Shown: positions 41,414 to 49,609 of the stretch, piece by piece
Position numbering within the stretch: the stretch's first letter is position 1
Layout: the number at the start of each line of letters is the position of its first letter
From: AP-15 sp963785565
GTDB taxonomy: Bacteria > Pseudomonadota > Alphaproteobacteria > ATCC43930 > CGMCC-115725
Assembly: GCA_963785565.1 (NCBI GenBank)
Contig: CAWAVV010000006.1
Span: forward strand, 41,891 to 105,890
Direction: 5' to 3'
Length of the DNA stretch: 64,000 nucleotides
Program-made: the position numbers and the translations under genes
Notes under the pieces: model-generated
The model's database searches: none
What the model was told of the DNA's origin: nothing
Seen by the model: only the letters and a program-made list of their open reading frames with translations

Positions 41414-41950
41414 TTATCTAAAGCCGATCAGGTGTTGATCTATTTCCTTCACAGCTGCTCTCGCAGGAGGAAGCATGGCATCTAAATTTCTTAGATATCG
41501 GTCGCGTTCGCTTTTTTCCTTGAAGGTCAACTCCAGGTTGGTGCCGAGCGTAGTCTGAACGACGGCTGCTCTTCCGATCCGCGCAATATATCCGACATAT
41601 TCTATGTAGGTGTGATATGCATAGGTAATCAGTTCCATTTCTTTAGTGGTGAGTAGTCCGAACTTATCTAGGTTGGCTCTATATATGGCAAAAAAATCCA
41701 AAATCGAGTACCACGTTGACTGGTTGTTTTCTGCCCATTCCTTTTCCGCTTTGATGCTCTTAATGAGGTTCTTTAATTCGAGCTGCAATCCAACCCGGAG
41801 AGTTTCCTGGTCACGAAGCAGTCTGCGGCGTTCCGCCCGTCTGGCGAACGAAGCATTGACAAAGAGTGTACATATCACTCCGCCAAACCCAACCGTCGCT
41901 GCAATCAATGTCGCGATTTGAGGAGGCAGGCCTGTTAATGTCGACGGCAT
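41414..41950 (-). CDS. Single-pass membrane protein, unknown function
   Basis: A 178-aa protein. One membrane helix (about residues 12-35, IATLIAATVGFGGVICTLFV) is followed by basic FARRAERRRLLRDQETLRVG and a helical cytosolic region. AGCGAGGAAG precedes the ATG. Its base composition is clearly lower in GC than its neighbours (many TTT, ATA, AAA codons), suggesting recent acquisition. No family recognised. Confidence 0.75.
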   Translation of the reverse strand: MPSTLTGLPPQIATLIAATVGFGGVICTLFVNASFARRAERRRLLRDQETLRVGLQLELKNLIKSIKAEKEWAENNQSTWYSILDFFAIYRANLDKFGLLTTKEMELITYAYHTYIEYVGYIARIGRAAVVQTTLGTNLELTFKEKSERDRYLRNLDAMLPPARAAVKEIDQHLIGFR

Positions 41951-42050
41951 CCGCTTCCTCGCTTGTGAGTTCTTATCTCCGCGCAGACGGGTATGGCAAC
42001 AATAGTTCTTTGCGGACGGTCTGCATAATCGCGATAAAAGCCACGCGGGT

Positions 42051-43766
42051 TCACTGCGCCACCATCGCGTCGGCGATCTTTTCGGCGGTCATCAGGGTCG
42101 GAAAGTTGGTATTGGCGCACGGCACCACCGGAAACAGCGAGGCATCGACGACACGCAGCCCGCCGACGCCGCGCACCCGGCCCTGATTGTCGGTCACCGC
42201 CATCGGATCGCCGTCGGCGCCCATGCGGCAAGTGCAGGTCGCGTGCCACACGCCGATCGCAGCCTTGCGGATGAAGTCTTCAAGCGCGTCGTCATTGCGC
42301 ATCAGCTGGTCGAAACGGTAGCCCTCGACGATGACCTTCTCGATCACATAACGCCGCAACCAGGCCGGGCCGTCGAGCAATTTGGCGATCACGTCGGTGA
42401 TCCGCTTGTTCTTGGCGTTGACCACGCCGATCTTGCGGACCCGCTCGGTGTAGCTCGCCGGGAACGGGTCGCTCGTCGCTTCCCGCAAGGCCGCGCTGAT
42501 CTGCATCGCGCCCAGGCGGCGGAACGCGTCCATCAGCCGTTCCAGGTCGCGCCGGTCGGAGAGCAGGTTGAATTCGACAACCGGCTCGGCCCGCCAGTCG
42601 CGCGAGGCGAGCTTGACCTGGCCGGTCTCCGAAAAGGTCTTGTAGACGGCGGCGAGCAACGAGCCAATCTGTTCGCCGACCGCATGCCAAGCGGATTTGC
42701 TGACGCTGGCGACGAACATGTCGCCGGCGGGCGCCTCGCCGATCCCCGACGAATAGCGCAATGCCAGCAGGATATGGCGGCGGGTCAGGTCATTGAGCCG
42801 CGCCTCCGGCTTGATGAACGACGACACCGATATCGATGGATGGTCCATCAGCCGCTGGCCGACCCCCGGCACATTGGCCACGACCTCGATGCCGAGATCG
42901 TGGAGGTCGCCGGCCGGGCCGATGCCCGCGCGAAGCAGATGCGCCGGCGAATGGATCGCCCCGGACGAGACGATGACCTCGCCCCGCGACTCGCTAACGC
43001 GGAACTCGGTCTCTTTGCCGCGGACCAGCGCTTTGACTCCGACGCAGCGCGCGCCCTCGAACAGCAGCTGTTTGACCTGAGTCTCAGCCGAGATCGTCAG
43101 ATTGTCCCGCAGCCGCGTGCCGGGATCGAGATAGCCGATCGCCGCCGAGACGCGGCGGTCGTACAAATTCGAGATCGTAATCGGGAAATAGCCGTCCTCG
43201 AACTCGCCGTTCTGGTCCTGGATGTAGGGGAACCCGGCGTGCTCGAACGCTTTCGCCACCGCTTTCGCATGCCCGTTCCACAAATCGGGAAAAATGCGCC
43301 GGACCGGAATGCGGCCGTCCTTGCCGTGCCACGGCCCGTCGAAATCCATGTCGCGCTCGACCTTCTTGAAATAGGGCAGCACAGCGTTCCAGCTCCATCC
43401 GGCGGCTCCGCGCGCCTCCCATTCGTCGTAATCGCTCGGCGCTCCGCGGTTGGCGAGCTGGCCGTTGATCGACGAGCCTCCGCCCAACACCCGCGCCTGC
43501 TCGTATTTGCGCAATGGCGGGCGGTTTTCCTCGGGCCGGTTGTGCGAGACCACCTCGGTGTGAACCTTGAGCTCGGTCCAGTGAAAGCGCGGGTCGAAAT
43601 AGGCGGTGCCGGGATAGCTGTCGAGGATTTCGGGCGGCACCTTGCCGTGCGGCGTGTCCTGGCCCGCCTCGCACAGCAATACTTTGTTGGCGCCTTTGGC
43701 AGACAGCCGGTTGGCCATGACCGAGCCGGCCGACCCGCCGCCGACGATGATGTAATCGTATTGCAT
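42051..43766 (-). CDS. GMC-family oxidoreductase
   Basis: A 571-aa FAD oxidoreductase of the glucose-methanol-choline family. YDYIIVGGGSAGSVMANRL is the FAD-binding start. VLGGGSSINGQLANRG and IVSSGAIHSPAHLLRAGIG are the two GMC signature blocks. GVWHATCTCRMG gives the active-site His and CANTNFPT the Asn partner. It probably oxidises an alcohol. Ser and Ala near the flavin give no substrate clue. The ATG at 43766 is preferred; an in-frame ATG at 43784 also exists. Confidence 0.9.
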   Translation of the reverse strand: MQYDYIIVGGGSAGSVMANRLSAKGANKVLLCEAGQDTPHGKVPPEILDSYPGTAYFDPRFHWTELKVHTEVVSHNRPEENRPPLRKYEQARVLGGGSSINGQLANRGAPSDYDEWEARGAAGWSWNAVLPYFKKVERDMDFDGPWHGKDGRIPVRRIFPDLWNGHAKAVAKAFEHAGFPYIQDQNGEFEDGYFPITISNLYDRRVSAAIGYLDPGTRLRDNLTISAETQVKQLLFEGARCVGVKALVRGKETEFRVSESRGEVIVSSGAIHSPAHLLRAGIGPAGDLHDLGIEVVANVPGVGQRLMDHPSISVSSFIKPEARLNDLTRRHILLALRYSSGIGEAPAGDMFVASVSKSAWHAVGEQIGSLLAAVYKTFSETGQVKLASRDWRAEPVVEFNLLSDRRDLERLMDAFRRLGAMQISAALREATSDPFPASYTERVRKIGVVNAKNKRITDVIAKLLDGPAWLRRYVIEKVIVEGYRFDQLMRNDDALEDFIRKAAIGVWHATCTCRMGADGDPMAVTDNQGRVRGVGGLRVVDASLFPVVPCANTNFPTLMTAEKIADAMVAQ

Positions 43767-43826
43767 CGCTGCCCGCTGACGCATGGCGGCGATGATATTG
43801 CGGAGGCGACTGGAAAAGCGCCAGAC

Positions 43827-44354
43827 CTAATTGGCCGCGCCGCTGCGCTCGGCTGCGGCAACAGCGTCGGCGGGCTGCGCGAATTCGGGACCGAAGCGGT
43901 TTGCACCCCCGGTGCCGCGCCTGCAGGTCGTAACAATCAACGCGATCCAACCGATCAGCGCGATCACCGCGATCGGCGGGATCGCGATCGCACGGATCGG
44001 CGGGATCGCGATCGCACGGATCGGCGGGATCGCGATCCCGATCAGCGGGATGACCACCCACCAACCGGAAGTATCCGTGTCGTGCAGCCGGCGCACCGTG
44101 ACGGCGAGAGTGGGGAGAAAGAGCCCCAGATCCACTGTCAGATGGAACGGGCCCCACGTCCTATCGAATGTCGCCGCGTCGAGGGCCAGGGCGAGGATCG
44201 TCAGCAACACCTGAAACAGCATCCAATACCAATACTCGGGCCGACGTGCCTTGCCGCGGAAGACCACGTATTTGCGCAAGCAGGTCGCGAGCGCCCCACC
44301 GAACCCGACATGCGCGCCACCAAGCGCCGGATCCGCACTCGGATCGATCGTCAT
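43827..44354 (-). CDS. DUF805 family inner-membrane protein with tandem-repeat loop
   Basis: A 175-aa membrane protein of the DUF805 family. KYVVFRGKARRPEYWYW is the conserved start. LFLPTLAVTVRRLHDTDTSGWW is the signature before the last helices. Between them the protein carries three successive IAIPPIRA-like octads, produced by a 24-bp nucleotide repeat. CGGAGGAACTCCC precedes the ATG at 44354. The function of the family is unknown. Convergence with the MaoC gene is avoided: MaoC runs the other way from the shared spacer. Confidence 0.85.
   Translation of the reverse strand: MTIDPSADPALGGAHVGFGGALATCLRKYVVFRGKARRPEYWYWMLFQVLLTILALALDAATFDRTWGPFHLTVDLGLFLPTLAVTVRRLHDTDTSGWWVVIPLIGIAIPPIRAIAIPPIRAIAIPPIAVIALIGWIALIVTTCRRGTGGANRFGPEFAQPADAVAAAERSGAAN
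43972..44040. repeat. 24-bp in-frame tandem repeat (about three units)
   Basis: The units at 43972-43995 and 43996-44019 are identical; 44020-44040 is a third, partly diverged. 24 bp is eight codons, so copy-number change keeps the DUF805 frame and alters only the length of a hydrophobic loop. Confidence 0.85.
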
Positions 44355-44499
44355 TGGGAGTTCCTCCGCTTGGCGCGTCGTCGTCATGTTCGGCCCGCAG
44401 CCCAGCAGACCGCGCGCGCCCACGACTTTTCCGCAGCGATGATGTAATGCAATCGCGGACGGTCGGGTCAAGCCCGGCCATCGTTTTGTGAGGGCAGCT

Positions 44500-44994
44500 T
44501 TGAGCGCAACCAATTTCGCCGCGCCGGTCGAGGACCGCTATTTCGAAGACTATCTGCCGGGCGCGGTCTACGAATACGGCAGCATCACCCTGACCGAGGC
44601 GGAAATCATCGAGTTTGCCCGCCGCTATGATCCGCAGGACATCCATGTCGATCCCGAAGTTGCGGCGCACGGCAATTTCGGCGGGCTGATCGCGAGCGGA
44701 TGGCAAACCGCGACAATCATGATGCGGCTCCTCGTCGGTCACTTTCTGTCCAAAGTCGCGAGTCTCGGCTCGCCCGGCATCGACGAATTGCGCTGGACCC
44801 GCCCGGTCCGACCGGGCGACGAGCTGCGTATCCGGGTCACGGTGCTCGAAACGACCCGCTCGCGCTCCCGGCCCGACCGCGGCATGGTGCGCACCCTGGT
44901 CGAGGTGCTGAACCAGAATCGCGAAATCGTGATGAGCCTGAAGCCGATGAATTTGCTGCGCTGTCGCTCCACCGGCCGAGAGATGGACGCGTGA
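44500..44994 (+). CDS. MaoC-family dehydratase
   Basis: A 164-aa hot-dog-fold (R)-enoyl-CoA hydratase-like protein. FARRYDPQDIHVDP holds the hydratase-2 Asp and His. FGGLIASGWQTATIMMRLL is the helix following. TRPVRPGDELRIRVTVLET matches the C-terminal strands. TTG at 44500 is used because GAGGG lies five bases before it; GTG at 44488 is in frame but has no site. Its stop overlaps the start of the phosphoesterase by four bases. Confidence 0.85.
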   Translation: MSATNFAAPVEDRYFEDYLPGAVYEYGSITLTEAEIIEFARRYDPQDIHVDPEVAAHGNFGGLIASGWQTATIMMRLLVGHFLSKVASLGSPGIDELRWTRPVRPGDELRIRVTVLETTRSRSRPDRGMVRTLVEVLNQNREIVMSLKPMNLLRCRSTGREMDA

Positions 44995-45575
44995 AGATCG
45001 GCATCGTCTCGGATCTGCACTGCAATCATCACGGTCTGCTGCGGGCACTGGACATTATCGGCGATGTCGATGAGTTGGTTTGCCTCGGCGACAGCATCTA
45101 TGAGTACCGTTTCTCGAACGAGGTCGTGCGCATTCTCAGAGACCGCGGCGCGCATGTAATCCTCGGCAACCACGAAGAAGGTTTCCTCGGACCGCATGGC
45201 GCCCGCGCGCGCCAAGCAGACTGGATCGACCAGACATTGCTCGATTGGCTCGCCGATCGGCCGCATCGGGTCGAGTTCTCGATCAGCGGGAAAAAGCTGC
45301 TCGCAGTGCACTCGACGCCGTGGGAGCCGCGCGGCACTTACGTTTACCCGCACAGCTCTTTGTTAGAGCGCTTCGCCGATCCAGGGGCGGATTTCGTCCT
45401 TTACGGCCACACCCACCACCAGCTGGTGCGCCGCGTCGGGCGGGTATTGGTAATCAACCCAGGCTCGGCCGGTGAGGCGCGCGACACCAGCAACGGCCGG
45501 CAATTAAGCTGCGCCGTGCTCGACACCGTGACGGAAGAGGTTGTGGTGACCGATTTTCCGGATGCCCGCAACTGA
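44991..45575 (+). CDS. Metallophosphoesterase (YfcE-like)
   Basis: A 194-aa calcineurin-like phosphodiesterase. Metal ligands: SDLHCNH (D-x-H), LGDSIY (GD), GNHE, and GHTHHQ (GH-x-H). The compact size and order match YfcE-type phosphodiesterases. GTG at 44991 overlaps the MaoC stop (GTGA), so the genes are translationally coupled. The natural substrate is unknown. Confidence 0.9.
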   Translation: MKIGIVSDLHCNHHGLLRALDIIGDVDELVCLGDSIYEYRFSNEVVRILRDRGAHVILGNHEEGFLGPHGARARQADWIDQTLLDWLADRPHRVEFSISGKKLLAVHSTPWEPRGTYVYPHSSLLERFADPGADFVLYGHTHHQLVRRVGRVLVINPGSAGEARDTSNGRQLSCAVLDTVTEEVVVTDFPDARN

Positions 45576-45626
45576 CCGATCGCGAGTAATCGATGTCAGG
45601 TTGCCTCGGTAAATGCGAGCAACGGC

Positions 45627-46787
45627 TCACTTGCGGTGCCATGTGAAGACCGAGGAAACGGCGTAATTCCAGACGACGCCGACCGCGGCCCCGGCAAGGC
45701 CGGATAACCACCAGGTGTAATGATGCGCAAACGCCGCCGAGGCGATGCCGACATTGGCTACCGCGCCGAGGCTGCACACCGTATAGAATGAACCAAGGCC
45801 GGTAAGAAACCGCCTGCCGACGAGACGGCGGTCGCGATAGGTCAGCATGTTGTTCAGAACAAAATTGCTGGTCATCGCGACGACGGTTGCGAGCGCTTGC
45901 GCTATAGGGAACTCGACCGCCTTTAATGCGAAATACAGCGTAAGGAAGTGGACCACGACCCCCGAGCCGCCGATCGCGGCAAAGGAGACGAAACGCACCG
46001 GGACATAGCGGCCGAACAACTTGTCCAGCAGCAGCATCAAGTATTCCCAGATGGCTAGGCTGTCGAGCTTGCTTTCGCCGTGCTGGCGTTGACTAAACAC
46101 GTAGGGAATTTCCTTAAATCGATAAGCGACGGGCGTCGATGCAAAGAGGTCGAGGAGGATTTTGAAACCTTGCCCGGAAAGTCGCCTGACGGCGCGCTCG
46201 AATGCCGGTCGGGAGACCATGAAGAACCCGCTCATCGGGTCGGTCAGCTCGGCGGCGATGATCAGCCGGGCGAGCCGCGCGGCAAACCCGCTGATCGTCA
46301 CCCGGCGGCGGTCCCAATCGCCGACGCCACCACCGGCGACGTGCCGGCTGCCAATAATGACGTCAAGGTCTTCGGCCTTGATCGCGGCCAGCATCTGCGG
46401 CAGCAGGCTCTCGTCGTGCTGGAGATCGGCGTCGATGACCGCCAGATACGGGGCGCTGCTCGCGAGCATTCCTTCGATCACCGCGGTGGACAACCCACGG
46501 CGGCCGATTCGCTGGAGACAGCGGATGCGGGGATCGGTTTGGGCGAGCTCGCGAACCTTGGCGGCGGTGCCGTCGGGAGAGTCGTCGTCGACATACAAGA
46601 CCTCCCACTCGATGCCGCGCAACGCGGCGTCGAGCCGCGCGATCAACAGTTCGACGTTGTCGCGCTCGTTGAACGTCGGCACGACGATGGTGAGTTCCGC
46701 GCTCATTGCCGAGCGGCCGATCTCCGCGGGCGCGGGCGCGGTCTCCGCCAAATCGGAGACGGCGTCATGCGGCAACCTCGACAACAT
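45627..46787 (-). CDS. GT2 glycosyltransferase fused to GtrA-like domain
   Basis: About 386 aa. The N-terminal half is a dolichyl-phosphate-mannose-synthase-type GT2: VVPTFNERDNV, YVDDDSPDGT (D-x-D equivalents), AVIDADLQHDE, and LTDPMSGFFMV. The C-terminal 120 residues form four membrane helices of the GtrA family (RFVSFAAIGGSGVVVHF). Together they probably load a sugar on a polyprenyl phosphate and flip it. The start is uncertain: ATG at 46787 or the internal ATG at 46706, which gives the usual family start. Confidence 0.88.
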   Translation of the reverse strand: MLSRLPHDAVSDLAETAPAPAEIGRSAMSAELTIVVPTFNERDNVELLIARLDAALRGIEWEVLYVDDDSPDGTAAKVRELAQTDPRIRCLQRIGRRGLSTAVIEGMLASSAPYLAVIDADLQHDESLLPQMLAAIKAEDLDVIIGSRHVAGGGVGDWDRRRVTISGFAARLARLIIAAELTDPMSGFFMVSRPAFERAVRRLSGQGFKILLDLFASTPVAYRFKEIPYVFSQRQHGESKLDSLAIWEYLMLLLDKLFGRYVPVRFVSFAAIGGSGVVVHFLTLYFALKAVEFPIAQALATVVAMTSNFVLNNMLTYRDRRLVGRRFLTGLGSFYTVCSLGAVANVGIASAAFAHHYTWWLSGLAGAAVGVVWNYAVSSVFTWHRK

Positions 46788-46989
46788 CAATGCCTAGGAC
46801 GATGTAGCCCGAACGCTTTAAATAAATACCGGAAAGATGAACGACCTCTTCATCAAAATCCGATGGCCACCGATTATCGACAGTTCGGCGAAGCCGGTGC
46901 GCGACGGGCGACAACCCTCCCGGCACTCCGCGGTGCGCTGCTATCTGGCGTCGCGCCCCGCTCGGCTCGGTGGGCTGTCGACTGGCGGT

Positions 46990-47748
46990 TCAGGATCCCT
47001 TGCGCGCAAGAAAATCCCTGAAGCCCTCGCGCGGATGGCCGGCGGCGAGCCAAGTCGCGCGCGCATCCTCCTCGGTGGCGTAGCGGTCGCGCCAGCTCAT
47101 GCCGAGCTGCTCATGCAGCAGCCGCTTGATGCCTTGCACCATGCGCGCATCGTTTTTGGCGATCATTTGCGCCGTCTCGACGGCTAATTCGATCAGCCGC
47201 GCTGCCGGTACGATCTGGTTCAACAGGCCGATCCGCTCGGCTTCCTCGGCGGCGACGACCCGGCCGGTGTACAGCAGCTCCTTGGCCTTCGGCAGACCGA
47301 CCAACAACGGCAGCGACCAGGTCGAATTGACCCGGCCATAGCTCGCCGCCAAGAAGCGGAACTGGGTGCGCTCGCAGCCGATGCGCAGATCGAGGGTCGA
47401 GGACAACAATGCCGCGCCGCCATAGGCGAGCCCATTGATCGCTCCGATCAATGGCTTCGAAAAGGTCGCGATGTGCCAGGTCGCCTCGCTGCGAAAAGCC
47501 TGGCGCTGGGCCAGCTCCTCGCTGGACAGCCCGGCCATCTCATGGATGTCGGCGCCGGCGGAAAAGGCTCTTTCCCCGGCTCCGGTCAGGATCACCGCCT
47601 TGATCGCGTCGTCGGTTTCGTATTCGGTCAATGCCTCGTCGAGCTCGCGCGCCAGACCAAAGCTCAGCGCATTGAGCTTATCCGGACGGTTCAACGTGAT
47701 CACGGCCACCCCGTCGAGACGTTCGGTCAGAATGAACTCATAGGCCAT
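46990..47748 (-). CDS. Crotonase-fold protein, both catalytic Glu missing
   Basis: A 252-aa crotonase, close paralogue of the gene at 7612. AFSAGADIHEM and NGLAYGGAALL supply the oxyanion hole. Positions equal to rat E144/E164 are Leu114 and Ala134, and the following FRFLAASYGRVNSTW mirrors the paralogue. Simple hydratase activity is therefore unlikely. GAGGGAGAAACG precedes the ATG at 47748. Confidence 0.88.
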   Translation of the reverse strand: MAYEFILTERLDGVAVITLNRPDKLNALSFGLARELDEALTEYETDDAIKAVILTGAGERAFSAGADIHEMAGLSSEELAQRQAFRSEATWHIATFSKPLIGAINGLAYGGAALLSSTLDLRIGCERTQFRFLAASYGRVNSTWSLPLLVGLPKAKELLYTGRVVAAEEAERIGLLNQIVPAARLIELAVETAQMIAKNDARMVQGIKRLLHEQLGMSWRDRYATEEDARATWLAAGHPREGFRDFLARKGS

Positions 47749-48296
47749 CGTTTCTCCCTCGGACTTGACCTGCCAGCCGATGCCGGTCTCTCGCCGGCAA
47801 CCTAATACACCCAGCACCCGAAAGGCGAGCGGAGCCCGCTTCGCCCGGCACCCTGGGCAGTTGCTCGCCTTCCCGGCGCAGGAAGCCGTGAAAGGAATCG
47901 AATCTGACTTATTCTCCCGGCCGTCTTCCCGGCGAAGGCCGGGACCCATTGCCCGACCAACTCGAACTTTTCAAGTGTAAGAAATAACGGGCCAATTCGG
48001 ACCGGCCCGAACCCCGGTGACATGGACCCCGGCCTTCGCCGGGGAGACGATCAACGATCGCCACGGGCACACAGAGAAATGGAGCAATGCCTGAAACGAT
48101 CCCAGCCTATCGAGAGAGCTTCGGTTATTTATAGAGCCATATTCTTACAAGGGTTGGGCGGCGTAACTTAGACGTTGGACCATGCAGCCAGTAAGCAGTT
48201 CGTTGCCGCTCCTGCCGGGTTTGACACTACGAGGGACCGGGTGTTAGCTCAACCCCGGTGCCGGATTGGGCACGGCGCAGATATTGGGAGGCGGCG
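47749..48296. other. 548-bp divergent intergenic region with repeat element
   Basis: Between the crotonase and CoA-transferase genes. It contains the double-hairpin repeat (47921-48050) and otherwise no open frame of note. GGGAGG at about 48286 is the ribosome binding site of the CoA transferase. Both promoters must lie here. Confidence 0.6.
47921..48050. repeat. Double-hairpin palindromic repeat
   Basis: Hairpin 1 is TCCCGGC/GCCGGGA with loop GAAG (47927-47944). Hairpin 2 is CCCCGGC/GCCGGGG with loop CTTC (48027-48044). They are about 80 bp apart, with a further CGGGCC/GGCCCG pairing between. Same family as 39592-39652. Confidence 0.7.
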
Positions 48297-49454
48297 ATGA
48301 GCGGAGCCCTCGAAGGTGTGCGGGTGCTCGAACTGGCGCGGTATCAGGCCGGCCCGCGCGGCGGCATGATCCTCTCCGACCTCGGCGCCGAGGTCATCAA
48401 GATCGAAAAACTGGGCGGCGAGGAAACTCGCCAATCGCCGCCGTTGGTGCGCGGCCAGAGCGTCTATTTCTCGGTCTACAACCGCGGCAAGAAAAGCCTC
48501 TGCCTCGATTTGCGCAACGAGCGCGGCAAGGAGATCTTTGCGGCGCTGGTCAAGACTGCCGACATCGTCTTGCAGAATTTCCGCCCCGGAGTCATGGACA
48601 AGATGGGGTTCGGCTACGAACGGCTGCGCGAGTTGAAGCCGGACATCATTTTGGGCTCGGTCTCGGGCTTCGGCCAATACGGCCCCTATCGCGATCGCCC
48701 GGCCTTCGATCCGTTGGGCCAGGCGATGAGCGGCCTGATGACCTTGACCGGGACGCCGGTCGGCCGCCCGCTCGGCACCGCCTCTTCGATCGTCGACCGC
48801 TATACCTCATTGCACGCGACGATCGGGATGCTGGCCGCTCTCCATCATCGCGACCGCACCGGCGAAGGCCAGGTGGTCGATGTCTGCCTGATGGATTCGG
48901 CGCTGACCATGGTCGAGATCCCGACCTCGTACTTCCTCGCCACCGGCCAAGAAGGCGGCGAGGGCGGCCGGCCGCCCTACCAGGCCAAGGACGGGCATGT
49001 CGTGATCTCCGCCTCGGGGCGCGAGATGGGTTCCCGGCTATTGCGCATCGCCACCGGCGATCCCGACGCTGTCGCCAACACCGGCGCCTTCACCGGCCGC
49101 ATGAGCCTCGGCGATTCGCCGCGCCAGGCGGTCGTGACGTGGTGCCTCGCCCACACCGTCGACGAGATCGTCACCGCCCTCGTCGAGGCCGACATTCCGG
49201 TCGCCCCGGTCAAGACCATCCCGCAGGTCGCCGAGGACCCGCATCTGTGGGAGCGTGAGATGCTGGTCAAGATGGAGGATCCGGTCGCCGGCGAGATGTA
49301 CCTGCCCGGCGCCACGATCAAAATGTCGAAGACCCCCGGCCGGATCGGCCCGGTGCCAACCCCCGGCCAGCACACCGACGCGGTCCTCTCCGGCATCCTC
49401 GGCTACGACCGCACGACCCTCGCCGAATTGCGGGAAGCGAAGGTCATCGCCTAA
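48297..49454 (+). CDS. CaiB/BaiF-family CoA transferase
   Basis: A 385-aa class III CoA transferase. GVRVLELARYQAGPRGGMIL is the CoA-binding start, FSVYNRGKKSLCLDL and NFRPGVMDKMGFG follow, and Asp167 in SSIVDRYTS is the predicted catalytic carboxylate forming the mixed anhydride. It ends with a GPVPTPGQHTD motif. GGGAGG lies before ATG 48297. It probably activates a substrate carboxylate using succinyl- or formyl-CoA. Confidence 0.92.
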   Translation: MSGALEGVRVLELARYQAGPRGGMILSDLGAEVIKIEKLGGEETRQSPPLVRGQSVYFSVYNRGKKSLCLDLRNERGKEIFAALVKTADIVLQNFRPGVMDKMGFGYERLRELKPDIILGSVSGFGQYGPYRDRPAFDPLGQAMSGLMTLTGTPVGRPLGTASSIVDRYTSLHATIGMLAALHHRDRTGEGQVVDVCLMDSALTMVEIPTSYFLATGQEGGEGGRPPYQAKDGHVVISASGREMGSRLLRIATGDPDAVANTGAFTGRMSLGDSPRQAVVTWCLAHTVDEIVTALVEADIPVAPVKTIPQVAEDPHLWEREMLVKMEDPVAGEMYLPGATIKMSKTPGRIGPVPTPGQHTDAVLSGILGYDRTTLAELREAKVIA

Positions 49455-49480
49455 CCCATGTCCTGGAAGGCTAATCGGAC

Positions 49481-49603
49481 ATGGCACAAGATCCATTTGC
49501 GAAGATCATGAAAGATCTTACGATCATCAAATGGATGCTTCGCGTCAACATCGTCGCGGTCGCTGTTTTAATGGTCGAGGCGTTCGCCTTCGGAAAGCTT
49601 TAG
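49481..49603 (+). CDS. Small membrane protein (40 aa)
   Basis: ATG 49481 to TAG 49603 gives a 40-residue peptide. A polar, charged N-terminus (AQDPFAKIMKDLTI) precedes a hydrophobic helix (MLRVNIVAVAVLMVEAFAF) and ends GKL. GGAAGG sits about ten bases upstream. The size, amphipathic head and single helix fit the small membrane-protein class, but no homologue was tested. It converges on the adenylate cyclase gene, whose stop is seven bases away. Confidence 0.45.
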   Translation: MAQDPFAKIMKDLTIIKWMLRVNIVAVAVLMVEAFAFGKL

Positions 49604-49609
49604 GCGCCG

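Noticed and set aside
43972..44040. CRISPR-like array
   Set aside because: The repeats are contiguous with no spacers and lie inside a coding sequence.
42243..44447. 734-codon plus-strand frame opposite the GMC oxidoreductase
   Set aside because: It is antisense to a gene with clear GMC motifs and has no recognisable domain; long frames in high-GC DNA arise on the opposite strand by codon bias.
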